From Nematostella vectensis (taxonomy: Eukaryota; Cnidaria; Anthozoa; Actiniaria; Edwardsiidae), in assembly GCF_932526225.1 (NCBI RefSeq), contig NC_064048.1, positions 921,340 through 985,339 of the forward strand: a stretch of DNA of 64,000 bases, read 5' to 3'. This document shows, piece after piece, positions 1 to 11,000 of this stretch. Under the pieces are notes generated by a model that was not told where the DNA came from, did not search any database, and saw only the letters and a list, made by a program, of their open reading frames with translations. A program made the position numbers and the translations under genes. How positions within the stretch are numbered: the first letter of the stretch is position 1; each line of letters starts with the position of its first letter.

Positions 1-155
1 AGTACAATAGGACTTACTTTGGGTGTTAAAATTAATCCTATCTACTTTCATGGAGCACACCTCGAGTCCACCCCACACCTGAAGAGATGATGCTCTTACC
101 TTGCCCCAATCAGTGTTGTGATATGGCATTTACAATAAGAAACAAGATTATGGAA

Positions 156-412
156 ATCACCTTGTACGATCGTGTACGATTATAATGAAACTACCCTACG
201 ATCTTGTGCGATTGTGTACGATTATATGGAAACTACCCTAGTGCCATCTGGTGCGATCATGTACGATGATATGGAGACTCACCCTTGTGCGATCTTGTGC
301 GATTATATGAGAACTCACCCTTGTGCGATCTGGTGCGATCATGTACGATTATATGGAAACTCACCTTGCGATCTTTTGTGATCGTTTGCGATCAAATGGA
401 AATCACTTTGTG
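156..412. repeat. degenerate minisatellite, units of about 36-46 bp
   Basis: About six imperfect tandem units built on the words TGTGCGATC, GTACGATTATATGGAAACT and CACC. Unit length varies and the last copy (about 365-412) is the most diverged. A short open frame across it only reflects the repeat. No gene is seen around it. Confidence 0.7.
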
Positions 413-2589
413 ATCGAAATGCAATCGAGTTCGTGTTTTGAATAATGGTTATATGTTACTCCAATCGCCTTTTTCTAAATGTCCTTTTTGTTTCACAACT
501 TATCTCTATGATACCCATCTTCTGTTTTTATCAGTTAAGTTTAAAATTAGAATTCTTGTACCTGAATTTTTTGGATGATAGCTATAAGAAATAACAACAC
601 CCACCTAAAATCTAAATACCCCTGATAGCAAAATACTCGAAGCTCCGGGCTCGAAGCTCCGTGCACGTCTCAATAGAAACAAAACAAAAGAAAGAACAAA
701 AGAAAAAAGAAACAACAAGCTAGAAAGGCCGGCCTAAATTTTCGCAAATTGTCTGACATTCACGTTATCCATCTCCCATGGGCGCATTAAGACCATTAGC
801 GTCTTCTAATTGCAAACACCTTAACACAGTCAACGTGGTGTGTTTTGATTAAAACTATAAGGGCATTTATCATGCCTACCAAAAAAAATATAATAATAAA
901 TGTATAGTTAAAGGCTATGATGATGGAAAATACTGCAATATGAAGATTTAGCGATATTTTTCAAGATGGAAATATCAGGGTTGTAAAATTCGAGATCTCA
1001 AATTTCGATTACCGAGAACAAGAAAAAAAATTGTGTGACACTGATTCTGAGACAGTCTGAATAAAAAGACATTTGAGAATCAGAGATATAAAAAACCCTC
1101 GAGATTTCGAGGGACCACCCCTGTTACTTTTATAAAAAATTATCAAGACATTCTTAGTATCCTCAATTTAAAACACCTTTCCTTGCACAACAAACCCCTT
1201 TGATCAAACAATATTGATTTAGCATATAATAATTTGACATTATTTCTTGGAATTATCGCTGAAATTCATTATTCCTAGAACTAATTTCTAAGAAAAACGT
1301 GCTCTACTTTTACCAAAAAATAATCAGTGGCCGGTTTCTTGAAAGGTGGTGGAGGCGCAGTATGAGTTATTTAGGAGATAAAAAAATGGGTTATCAATAC
1401 AGCAATAGTGTTAAATGGACTCTCGTCCTATTGGTAAATTACTAGCGTCATCCGGTCTAACAATATTATCTCCACTAGGCATGTGGTAAGAACTAATAGC
1501 ATGCCCAGAATAGTTTGTTCTGATTACTAATAGTAACACACTAGATTAAGATTCTAGAACATTTTGACAGAGAAAACCTGATATTGCTGGTAGTTTGAAA
1601 AGGTGAGAGTTTTATTGGTGTAGCTATTTATGCCTTATTTTGTCCGCTTGATGACGGTAGTCATGCTCAAATACGAAATTGAGAAATTGAGAGGTCCGCA
1701 AGTTTTTTTTTATGAAAATATGTTATTTTAATGAAATGTTTTATAGACTTGCGTTAATTATATATATGGGGAACATTTTCATGGAACAATTTTAAAGAAA
1801 GTCTCATAGCTAAAAGTTTACTTCAAGTTTCTTTTGAAGAAATATTCCATTATTTCTATGTGGCAAAAAGGAAACCAAGATAACTTTTGTACTGCTACAC
1901 TTACTGTACTGCTTACCGTAGTATAATAGAAAAAAAAGAAAATAAATCGAAATAGGTTTTAGGCTTCCACCATAACTATGTCAAACATAAAAAACACGAT
2001 TTTCAAGGGTTTAAGCCTTAATCTTGAATTCTCTTGCTTAAATAGGAAATATTTGAAGGATTGGATGTTTGATGATTTTGATGCTTTTATGCAATGACAT
2101 GCTTCCGACGCTGTGGTTTTTGCACTCGATATTGAGTTTATGCGATTGCAGAAGTAATTGTGAACATGGTTGTGACCTGAAAACTTTATTATTTTCGAGG
2201 GAGATTTAGGAGAGATATCAGTAATGGGAAAACTAAATGTTTGTTCACACGTTCCTTCCTTTTTTTCGACAAAAATATTGGCACATGTACAAAATGTAGC
2301 TGCGACACAGTTATTTCTTTTAAAAATTACAGAATTTTTTCTTATTACCACTACCAAGCTTATTATCGCTTGTGTTCGCTAAGCTATTTATCCGTTAATT
2401 CCGTTATTTGATTTTACTTCGTGCTTTAAACCCTTTTGGAAGATTTTTTTAATTAAAATAATATGAGATATTCCTGGTGCCTGGGGTGAAGTTTTCGGAG
2501 GAAAAGATTTCGAAAGGAATTCTCAGCGCAATATGTCTGATTTGCAAATCACGTTCAGTCACCGATGAATATCTTTGTATCTTTTCCAG
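413..2589. other. AT-rich stretch with no recognised gene
   Basis: I see no convincing exon, RNA gene or mobile element here. A 132-codon open frame on the minus strand (1959-2357) has low-complexity, lysine- and serine-rich content, no recognisable domain and no matching splice context, so I do not call it. The segment probably includes the promoter and any 5' untranslated exon of the GPCR gene that follows. Confidence 0.5.
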
Positions 2590-2592
2590 GAC

Positions 2593-4737
2593 ATGCCGTC
2601 GCCGACACTTTCCGGGCCACTAATAAACTCCTCTTCCATTGCACCGAACTCTTTCGTCCCTACGAACTCGAGTTTTGACGTCAACGGCACAACACTGCCA
2701 GCATTGGATGGCGCATGCGCATTCAAACCTCTGCATAAGTCCTCCATCTTTCTGTTAACCATAGCATACTCGTCGATCATCGTGGTAGGTCAGGACAGAC
2801 ACGCATGCGTTAGGGGGACTTGTACTAAGAAATCACGTGACTTTTTGGGAGGCAAACTCGCGCGCGTTCGGCTTTTGGCGGCAAAATAACAACAACAAAC
2901 AGCAACTTATTCAGCGCTAACGAGTCAGCCATTTTTTGTCGCCAATTTTCGCTTATTTCCGTTTAAATGTTTTATTTAACGTCGCTCTCTGGCTGGAAGA
3001 CCGAAGCCATTTCTGTGTTTATTTTGTCTTTAGTTTGGCACTCAAAAAGTCACGTGATTTCTCAGTGAAAGTCGCCTAGTTCTATTTGTCTAGTTCCGAG
3101 GGCAGTGTTCCATGTTTTACCACATACCACCCACGTTTCAACCAAACAAAATTAACCTCTCCTGAAATACTACCATGACTACTATTATTTATGGCTATTC
3201 TCTTAGTGTTGGCATGGTAACCTACAGAGCCTGTCCTACTACCATGTGTTTTACCGGGATCCCTGTGCTGGTTTTTAATCCCTGTGAAATCGCAGTCTGG
3301 TATCGCATTTGATACCTATGACTGCGCATCCCCCAGCAAATCCTTGTCTCGCTCCTGGTCTGAGGTTCCCGTAGCATGACAAATGTTCATTTGATCAGGT
3401 TTTTATACGTTTTCACTTGCGTTACTTGCAGGTGTCAGCTATTGGTAACGCAATGGTGATTCGTCACGCGGTGGCCCGCCGTAAGCTCCGAAGATCTTTC
3501 GATCGGCTCATCATCAACATGGCCGTGGCCGACTTGCTCGATACCATATTCGGTGTCCCATATAACATTTCGTACTTTTATATCGGGCTGCGGTGGTTTC
3601 CTGGCACGCTTGGGGAATTCACGTGCAAGTTTTTAAACTTTGGGACTAATATTAGTATTACGGCAAGTGTGTTTACCCTCGCGGCAATCGCCGTGGACAG
3701 GTAAGTGAAACAACACAAAATGAAACGAGAGTCGCTATAGCTCACGGTTTCCATCAAACTGCCCCTTTGTGTGGTTACTATTTTTAAGACTCGCTGCGCG
3801 CTACTCCCGTGTATACGATGGATGGGGCTAAGTACCAGGCAGGGATGGGGATAAATACTAGGCAGGGGAGGGGCTAAAATTTTAAAGACACGTGAAAAGC
3901 ATCTACACAGTTCAAGCCTATGTTGAAAATCTCCCTTCTCTTGACCACACTCAGTTGCCAGACGCCTTTAAAAGAATAAAAGAGCATAACAATCTTTGTT
4001 GCATTTCTCCCCTGTCCGCTTTCTTTGCCAGTGAAAAGCCGCTTTGTCTTTTTGTTTCTTCTCCGTCTACATGTAACGTTCGTATGGTTTTCACCGTCTC
4101 TTTTTTCCCTTCGCTATTGAAAACCCGACTTTAAACTTTAATTGTGTGTTCCAGGTACTTCGCCATTGCCCACTGTGCCAAGAGACCGCTCTCTCTGCGT
4201 AGCGTCCGCTACATCATCGCCACTATCTGGGTGATCGCGTGCATGGTCTTCTCAAGCGACTACTACAGATTCCGGGTCATTGACGGACCGAACGGCGACG
4301 TGTACTGCGTCCAAGACGCGAACGCTTGGGGCAAAAAAGCCGTCCAGATCGACTACATCGTCAAGTTTGTGCTTAACTACGCCTTTCCACTCTTTGCAAT
4401 GGGAATATTGTACAGTATTATGATAAGGTACCTCTGGCAAACGCGTGGACCGGGCTACGCCAGTGATAGCATCGAACGAAGAGTCCACGAACAGAGAAAG
4501 CGATCTGTGAAGAAGCTTCTTGCTATCGTGATCGAGTTTGCCTTCTGCTGGTTCCCTATTCATGTGGTGCACTTCTTAGCCGCGTTCAACCCGAAACTGT
4601 TGTTTTGTACCTCAGTATACGTCCCGCTGACCTGTATATGGCTGGCTCACGCAAATAGCGCCATCAATCCGTGTCTGTACTTGTATTTGACCCACAAGAA
4701 CAGGAAAGCAAACGTCAAACCAAGTGCTACCTTCTAA
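2593..4737 (+). CDS. class A (rhodopsin-like) G-protein-coupled receptor, neuropeptide-receptor type
   Basis: Three coding exons fit in phase: 2593-2784, 3432-3700 and 4155-4737, giving 347 residues. The start ATG lies just after a good acceptor (TTTTCCAG, 2582-2589), so an upstream untranslated exon is likely. The N-terminus has NSS and NGT glycosylation sequons. Transmembrane helix 1 is split by intron 1 and ends in IGNAMV. Helix 2 carries NMAVADLL, the helix 3 cysteine lies in FTCKF, and the DRY motif (residues 153-155) is split by intron 2. The second extracellular loop has its cysteine in VYCVQ. Helix 6 has CWFP (285-288) and helix 7 has NPCLY (325-329). These are the hallmark residues of a functional plasma-membrane class A receptor. 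CWFP with NPCLY fits peptide receptors (NPFF, orexin or tachykinin type), but the ligand cannot be read from sequence. The cytoplasmic tail is short and its stop lies inside a 58-bp tandem repeat. Confidence 0.9.
2811..3078. mobile_element. MITE-like element with about 45-bp terminal inverted repeats, in GPCR intron 1
   Basis: The left end (2811-2864) and the reverse complement of the right end (about 3031-3078) match closely. They share AATCACGTGACTTTTTG followed by a CAAACT block, and both start TAGG..GACT. There is no coding capacity. A related piece with the same CACGTGACTTTTTG word and a shared internal segment in opposite orientation lies at about 23005-23085 inside FKBPL. Target duplications are not clear. 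The element sits between GPCR exons 1 and 2. Confidence 0.65.
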
Positions 4738-4873
4738 GCGAAAGGAAGCGAAAAAGAACAGAAAAGAAATGTCAAGCGAAGTGCTACCTTCTTAGGGAAA
4801 AGGAAGCGAAAGAGAATAGAAAAGAAACGTCAAACCAAGTGCTACCTTCTAGGGAAAAGGAAGCGAAAAATAA
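4699..4873 (+). repeat. three-copy 58-bp tandem repeat containing the GPCR stop codon
   Basis: Copies start at 4699, 4757 and 4815 (periods 58, 58, 57) and share the block AGTGCTACCTTCT followed by AGGAAGCGAAA. The first copy encodes the receptor's last residues and its TAA. Because 58 is not a multiple of three, each copy is in a different frame. Copies two and three lie in the 3' untranslated region. Confidence 0.85.
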
Positions 4874-6015
4874 CAGGGTTGGGGGGGGGGGGGGGGGAGG
4901 TAAAACTGATAGGGATGCTCGTCGGAAAATTAGAAAAATACCCCTAAAAAATAACTGCACGACCAAAAATTGCTAGACAATACCTCAAGAGCCTTAAAAA
5001 AACATTTCTAAGAAAAAAAGCCTTTTTTTCTCGGATACCCCCTAAAAATACCCGATTTTAACCCCTAAAAAATACGACAAGCATTCCTATAAGTTGACAT
5101 GGGAAACCCCCCCGGGGGGGGGGGGGATCAACACATAAACTGTATAGTACCTCTTTATTCACAAGCGCCAAGCCTTGTACTAATATTGAAGAGCGTCCAG
5201 GGGATCCCCCTCCCCCTACGGACCGGTATGTTACAAGAAGTAAAATTGTATATTGGTGCCCCCTCTTTTGTGTCGGAACCTCCCTCCCCCCCCCTCCCCC
5301 CCCCCTTTGGTAATATCTCGATCGGACGCTGACTGCAAGCTCATGACATACGCTGTGCAAACATCAAGCCAAGAGCTGCTCTTGGGGGTACGAGTATATG
5401 GCGGGAGGAGATTGTAACTCCCATACTGTTCTTCTAAATCTTAAAGTAAAATTTTAAAAGAGGAGCGTTTTTTTAAAATCCCGTGAATCAAAATGTAGTT
5501 GTTAAAGTGTAATAGTCAAGCCAGAACAAAAAAGATTAAAGTCATTACAGTGTATTAGTATGAAATAAACTAAATAGTATTTCACGGGTTTTTGCAAACC
5601 ACTCTAATATATAACAATAGATAGAGATAATTTGTTGACCCGACCTTACCAAAACGAAGAAAAAACATATCTGGCGCTGACATGTGCCGGAAAAAGTACC
5701 GCACCAAAAATTATATGCAAATACGATGTTTATTTCAAGTGCGGACTAAATCCAGTTGAAACACATTGAGATTAAGTCCATCCTACAACCATCCATCCTA
5801 TACAATGTACAGCATTATAATATTCCAAAATAAAGAAAAAATTCCAATATTGAAATGAACGACACAACATTCATACAACACGGCACCTTGTGTTCAAATA
5901 AACGCAGCCGTCGCTGGAGCTCTGTTCGTTTTGTACAACAAGATGGCACATGAGAGTCCTCCTCTTTTCAACAATGTCCAACTGATCAAAATATCTTAAC
6001 ATGTGGTATCTATTT
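4874..6015. other. intergenic, homopolymer G/C runs, no gene
   Basis: The segment contains long poly-G runs near 4880-4900 and 5107-5126 and a poly-C rich run near 5281-5305, then AT-rich sequence. An AATAAA-type word near 5564 could serve the GPCR transcript, but it is far from the stop. Phrases such as CCTAAAAAATACGACAAGCATTC recur in similar form near 46700, which suggests an old dispersed repeat. No exon was recognised. Confidence 0.45.
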
Positions 6016-6262
6016 TTAGACTTATCAAGGCCTTCGATGCCATCAATCATAAAATGGAACTAGATAAGACGCTCAGACATGGCATTCGGGGACCCCTCTT
6101 GACTTGACCTACCAAACCACAAACAGCATGTCAAAATCGGAAATAAAGAAGCATCCCTACAGCCAATCAGTTGCGGAGTTCAGCAGAGATCTTCTCTTGG
6201 TCCATTATTATTTTTGATTATTTGCTGATGACACTAATATTTTTTATTCTGCTAACGACAGT
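6016..6262 (+). pseudogene. decayed non-LTR reverse transcriptase fragment
   Basis: Reading across frames gives IKAFDAINHK, LRHGIRG, LGPLLFLI and FADDTNIFYS. These match RT palm motifs A, B and C in order, and resemble the larger LINE at 14955-16699 (KAFDTVDHK, YGIRG, LGPLLFLIYIN, FADDTNLFYS). Blocks between the motifs are deleted and the frame is broken, so it cannot encode an active enzyme. It is probably a short relic of the same or a sister family. Confidence 0.75.
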
Positions 6263-6461
6263 GGTAATACAGAGCAAAGAGGAACTCACCAATTATTAAT
6301 AAATAAAAAGGGAATCTCTACAGATCAGCTTCTAGGACAAACTATGGCATTTCTCAAGCATCTAGGAGACAGTCCCCACCAAAATAAGGATTTGCCTTTT
6401 ATAATCGTCGAATCGTGTATTTGGCCCTCGTGTGAGTCTTTTTTATGAAGTACGGCTAGTA

Positions 6462-6850
6462 TGGTTGGTAGCGCTTGGTAAATCACGTGTATTTAGCCCG
6501 CGTGTGGGTTTGGTTTAGGGTGATTAGGGTTATATGGTTGGTAGCGCTTGGTAAATCACGTGTATTTAGCCCGCGTGTGGGTTTGGTTTAGGGTGATTAG
6601 GGTTATATGGTTGGTAGCGCTTGGTAAATCACGTGTATCTAGCCCGCGTGTGAGTCTGGTTTATGAAGTAAGGTTAGTATGGTTAGTAGCTCTTGGTAAA
6701 TCACGTGTATTTAGCCCGCGTGTGGGTTTGGATTAGGGTAATTAGGGTTAGTATGGCTGGTAGCGCTTGGTAAATCACGTGTATTTAGCGCGCGTGTGGA
6801 TTTGGTTTAGGGTAGGTACGGTTAGTATGGTTGGTAGGGCTGGTTGGTAA
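6462..6850. repeat. 73-bp minisatellite, about five copies
   Basis: The GCGCTTGG block (GCTCTTGG in one copy) starts at 6471, 6544, 6617, 6689 and 6763, a period of 72-74 bp. Each unit carries AATCACGTGTAT (an E-box CACGTG), CCCGCGTGTG and usually a TTAGGGT word. Some units carry a TTATGAAGTA variant in place of the TTTAGGGTGATTAGGG stretch. Confidence 0.85.
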
Positions 6851-7178
6851 ATAAATACAAGAAGTTTTTATCGCAGTGACTATTTGTTCGTCGGTGATCC
6901 TTGGAAATGACCCGAGATGAGATTATTTGAGTTGGGTCTAATCTTGCTGGAGCAGACCATGTGGGAAGCATGTCCCAGACTAATGCCAACTCCTGTATAG
7001 CCCTCGCGTGCTGAATTCCGCGCCTTTTCCTTGTGTTTATTATTTACAAAAGTTTACCTACCAGAGGGTCGCCCCAAAGTACTTTTCAAGGTCAAACTCT
7101 TGTTCTTCTAATGAGATAATTCCGTACATGCAAGTACACACTGAATGTACTGGTAATTTATTGAATAAATTATAACTA
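6851..7178. other. intergenic, no feature seen
   Basis: Unique-looking sequence between the 73-bp array and the GGTGAT tract. I see no exon, inverted repeat or RNA gene. Confidence 0.4.
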
Positions 7179-7661
7179 GATGGTGATGGTGGTGGTGGTG
7201 ATGGCGATGGTGACATTGATGGTGATGGTGATGATGATGGTGACATTGATGGTGATGGCGATGGTGATGATTGTGGCGATGGCGATGACGATGGTGATGG
7301 AGATCGAGATGGTGATGGTGATGGTGATGGTGATGGAGATGGTGATGGAGATGGCGATGGTGATGGTGATGGAGATGGAGATGGCGATGGTGATGGCGAT
7401 GGTGATGGTGATGGTGATGGTGATGGTGATGGAGATGGAGATGGTGATGGTGATGGTGATGGAGATGTTGATGGTGATGGCGATGGTGATGGTGACATTG
7501 ATGTTGATGGTGATGGAGATGGAGACATTGATGGTGATGGTGATGGAGATGGAGATGTTGATGTTGATGTTGATGTTGATGTTGATGTTGATGTTGATGT
7601 TGATGTTGATGGTGATGGTGATGTTGATGTTGATGGTGATGGTGATGGTGATGGTGATGGT
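7179..7661. repeat. (GGTGAT)n / (GATGTT)n hexanucleotide tract
   Basis: About 480 bp of GATGGT, GATGGA, GATGGC and GATGTT hexamers. Because the period is a multiple of three, frames stay open on both strands (Ser-Pro repeats on the minus strand, Met-Val repeats on the plus strand). There is no flanking exon structure, so I treat it as simple repeat, about 350 bp beyond the 3' end of PRELID2. Confidence 0.9.
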
Positions 7662-8010
7662 ACTACTGACAACATTTCATTTCCTGCGACCATTGCTACG
7701 ATGTTTCTTCGTTGCATGAGTAGCTACGCGAGAAGCTTGGCTTCTGCTCATATGTTGTGGTCATTGACATCAGAAGATCTTCCATGATTTTGAACCCCTA
7801 CAATGTGTGAAAAAAGTGGTTCAAATGGGAACTTAATGTAATAACCTAGTCAGTTAAAAAATAAAAATGTAAATATAGTTCTTAGTATTGTATTTCAAAA
7901 TAAAGACAGATTTCATTGAGACAATATAGATTTTGGCAAAACTAAAAGCAGGGCCCAAAATGTCAACATGACATCATATATCATGACCATTTTATGTACC
8001 ACTTTTGACA
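7662..8010. other. 3' flank of PRELID2, nothing recognised
   Basis: AT-rich sequence immediately downstream of the PRELID2 stop codon on the minus strand, likely its 3' untranslated region. I could not fix a polyadenylation signal with confidence. Confidence 0.4.
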
Positions 8011-11000
8011 CTACATGAAAGTAGAAGTTTCTTGCTTGAAACTGTTTATATCATGTAAATATTCTTGTTTTGATAGTTCGCGTGGTAGCTCCGCTAATAG
8101 TGAGCATTCTTCTTCAGCACTTACCCTATCTGCCCCATGTTGAAAAAACCTTATGGTAAACAACTCCAGCATACCACCAAGAGTGGGGCCCAGTCCGCAG
8201 ACAGTGACCTTCCCCGTCTGATCCATCACCGTCCTGTAACAGATACACAGTCAGCCTATATACCCTGATAAACGATGACCTGATATATTTAGTTTTAGTG
8301 CAGCGCACTGGGTCAACAATGTTGAGAGTTTAAACACCAAACATCATGGTGGTGATGATGATTGTGGTGGTTGTGGTGTTGTTTGTAGCGGTTGTGGTGA
8401 TGATGATGGTGGTTGATGGTGATGATGATGGTGGTGTTGATGATGATGGTGTTGGTTGTGGTACTGATGGTGGTGGTTGTGCTGATGATAATGATGTTGT
8501 TGGTTGTTGTGTTGATTATGATGGTGGTTGTTGACGATAGGGTTGGTGGTTGTGGTGTTGATGATGGTGGTGGTGGTTGTGTCGTTGATGGTGGTTGTGG
8601 TGTTGATGATGATGGTGGTGGTTGTGGTGTTGATGATGGTGGTGGTTGTGGTGTTGATGATGATGGTGGTGGTCGTGGTATTGATGATGGTGGTGGTTGT
8701 GGTGTTGATGATGGTGGTGGTGGTTGTGGTGATGATGATGATGGTGGTGGTTGTGTCGTTGATGGTGGTTGTGGTGTTGATGATGGTGGTGGTGGTTGTG
8801 GTGTTGATGATGATGGTGGTGGTTGTGGTGTTGATGATGATGGTGGTGGTTGTGTCGTTGATGGTGGTTGTGGTGTTGATGATGGTGGTGGTGGTTGTGG
8901 TGTTGATGATGATGGTGGTGGTTGTGGTGATGATGATGGTGGTTGTGGTGTTGATGATGGTGGTGGTCATGGTGTTGATGATGATGGTGGTGGTTGTGGT
9001 GATGATGATGATGGTGGTGGTTGTGTCGTTGATGGTGGTTGTGGTGTTGATGATGGTGGTGGTGGTTGTGGTGTTGATGATGATGGTGGTGGTTGTGGTG
9101 ATGATGATGATGGTGGTGGTTGTGGTGTTGATGATGATGGTGGTGGTTGTGTCGTTGATGGTGGTTGTGGTGTTGATGATGGTGGTGGTGGTTGTGGTGT
9201 TGATGATGATGGTGGTGGTTGTGGTGATGATGATGGTGGTTGTGGTGTTGATGATGGTGGTGGTCATGGTGTTGATGATGATGGTGGTGGTCGTGGTATT
9301 GATGATGGTGGTGGTTGTTGTGTTGTTGATGATGATGGTGGTGGTTGTGGTGTTGAGGATGATGGTGGTGGTTGTGTTGTTGATGATGATGGTGGTGGTC
9401 ATGGTGTTGAGGATGGTGGTGGTTGGGGTGATGATGATGGTGGTTGTGGTGTTGTTGAGGATGATGGTGGTGGTGGTGGTGTTGAGGATGGCGGTGGTTG
9501 TTGTGATGATGATGGTGGTGTTGATGATGGTGGTGGTGGTTGTGGTGTTGATGATGATGGTGGTGGTTGTGGTGTTGATGATGGTGGTGGTGGTTGTGGT
9601 GATGATGATGATGGTGGTGGTTGTGGTGTTGATGATGATGGTGGTGGTTGTGTTGTTGATGATGATGGTGGTGGTTGTGGTGATGATGATGATGGTGGTG
9701 GTTGGGGTGATGATGATGGTGGTGGTGGTGGTGTTGAGGATGATGGTGGTGGTGGTGGTGTTGAGGATGGCGGTGGTTGTTGTGATGATGATGGTGGTGT
9801 TGATGATGGTGGTGGTGGTTGTGGTGTTGATGATGATGGTGGTGGTTGTGGTGTTGATGATGGTGGTGGTGGTTGTGGTGTTGATGATGATGGTGGTGGT
9901 TGTGTTGTTGATGATGATGGTGGTGGTTGTGGTGATGATGATGATGGTGGTGGTTGTGGTGTTGATGATGATGGTGGTGGTTGTGGTGTTGAGGATGGTG
10001 GTGGTTGTTGTGATGATGATGGTGGTGTTGATGATGGTGGTGGTGGTCGTGGTGTTGATGATGATGGTGGTGGTTGTGGTGTTGATGATGGTTGTGGTTG
10101 TGGTGATGATGACATTGTTGCAATGCTTTTCTTATTTCTTTTTTTTGTGAAAGGGGGAGAGGCTTGATAAGTTTTTTTATTGTGGGCCCTTAATTGAAGA
10201 AAAAGACTACAGGCGCCAACGAAGGGCTAAACCTCAAATCATCTGCAAAAATACTCTGCTTTCACGAAGGCATTCAACATACCATTTCAAACTTGAGTTT
10301 ATTTAAATCCCTGATTTCATTGCCCCAAAACAGACCACCTAGTTATTCTAAAGCTGTCAGCAGTTTTTCTTGTCATACCATAAAAAACTTAGTATACAAA
10401 CATTACACACCAGCTCCTGTTGTATTGCGATGGTGCATAGATGCTGAACTCTTCCAGCTTGGCCAGGGATGCACCAGTGACATTATAGCTGTGTAGTCTC
10501 ATGTATTGCTTGTCATGGTTAATCCACATTTCCTCTTCTATTTCTATGTCATACGGCCAAAACTGGGTAAAAAAACCCTCAATTAAAATAGTACACCTAC
10601 AACACTTTTAGAAACAAGTAACTACAGAAGGTGAAAAAATACACTTTGGATCAAGGTAGATTTCTTCTTAGAAGTCTTGCTATAATTGTGGTAACAAAAT
10701 ATAACCTTGGGAGATATTGATACTTTAAAAATAATTATACAAGTTGCAAGCTTGGGTAAATAACTTTTATGCTTTTATCATAGTATCATTTTATTAGTGA
10801 GAAACACACTTGGGAATACCAACTGGAAACAAAGTGGGAAACACATGGGAATAACAAATGCACACAAAGTAAGAAACACATGGGGATACCAAATGGACAC
10901 AAAGTGGGAAACACATGGGAATACCAAATGGAAACAAAGTGGGAAACACATGGGAATACCAAATGCACACAAAGTAAGAAACACATGGGGATACCAAATG

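Noticed and set aside
1959-2357. 132-codon minus-strand frame
   Set aside because: AT-rich, no recognisable domain, no splice or start context.
7058-7719. Ser-Pro repeat protein on the minus strand
   Set aside because: Simple GGTGAT tract; the plus strand is equally open and nothing in the flanks looks coding.
8344-10167. Very long frames (over 500 codons, Gly/Asp-, Val/Met- and His/Gln-rich) on both strands
   Set aside because: They are produced by a repeat with period divisible by three; several overlapping frames are open at once and none has exon context or a domain.
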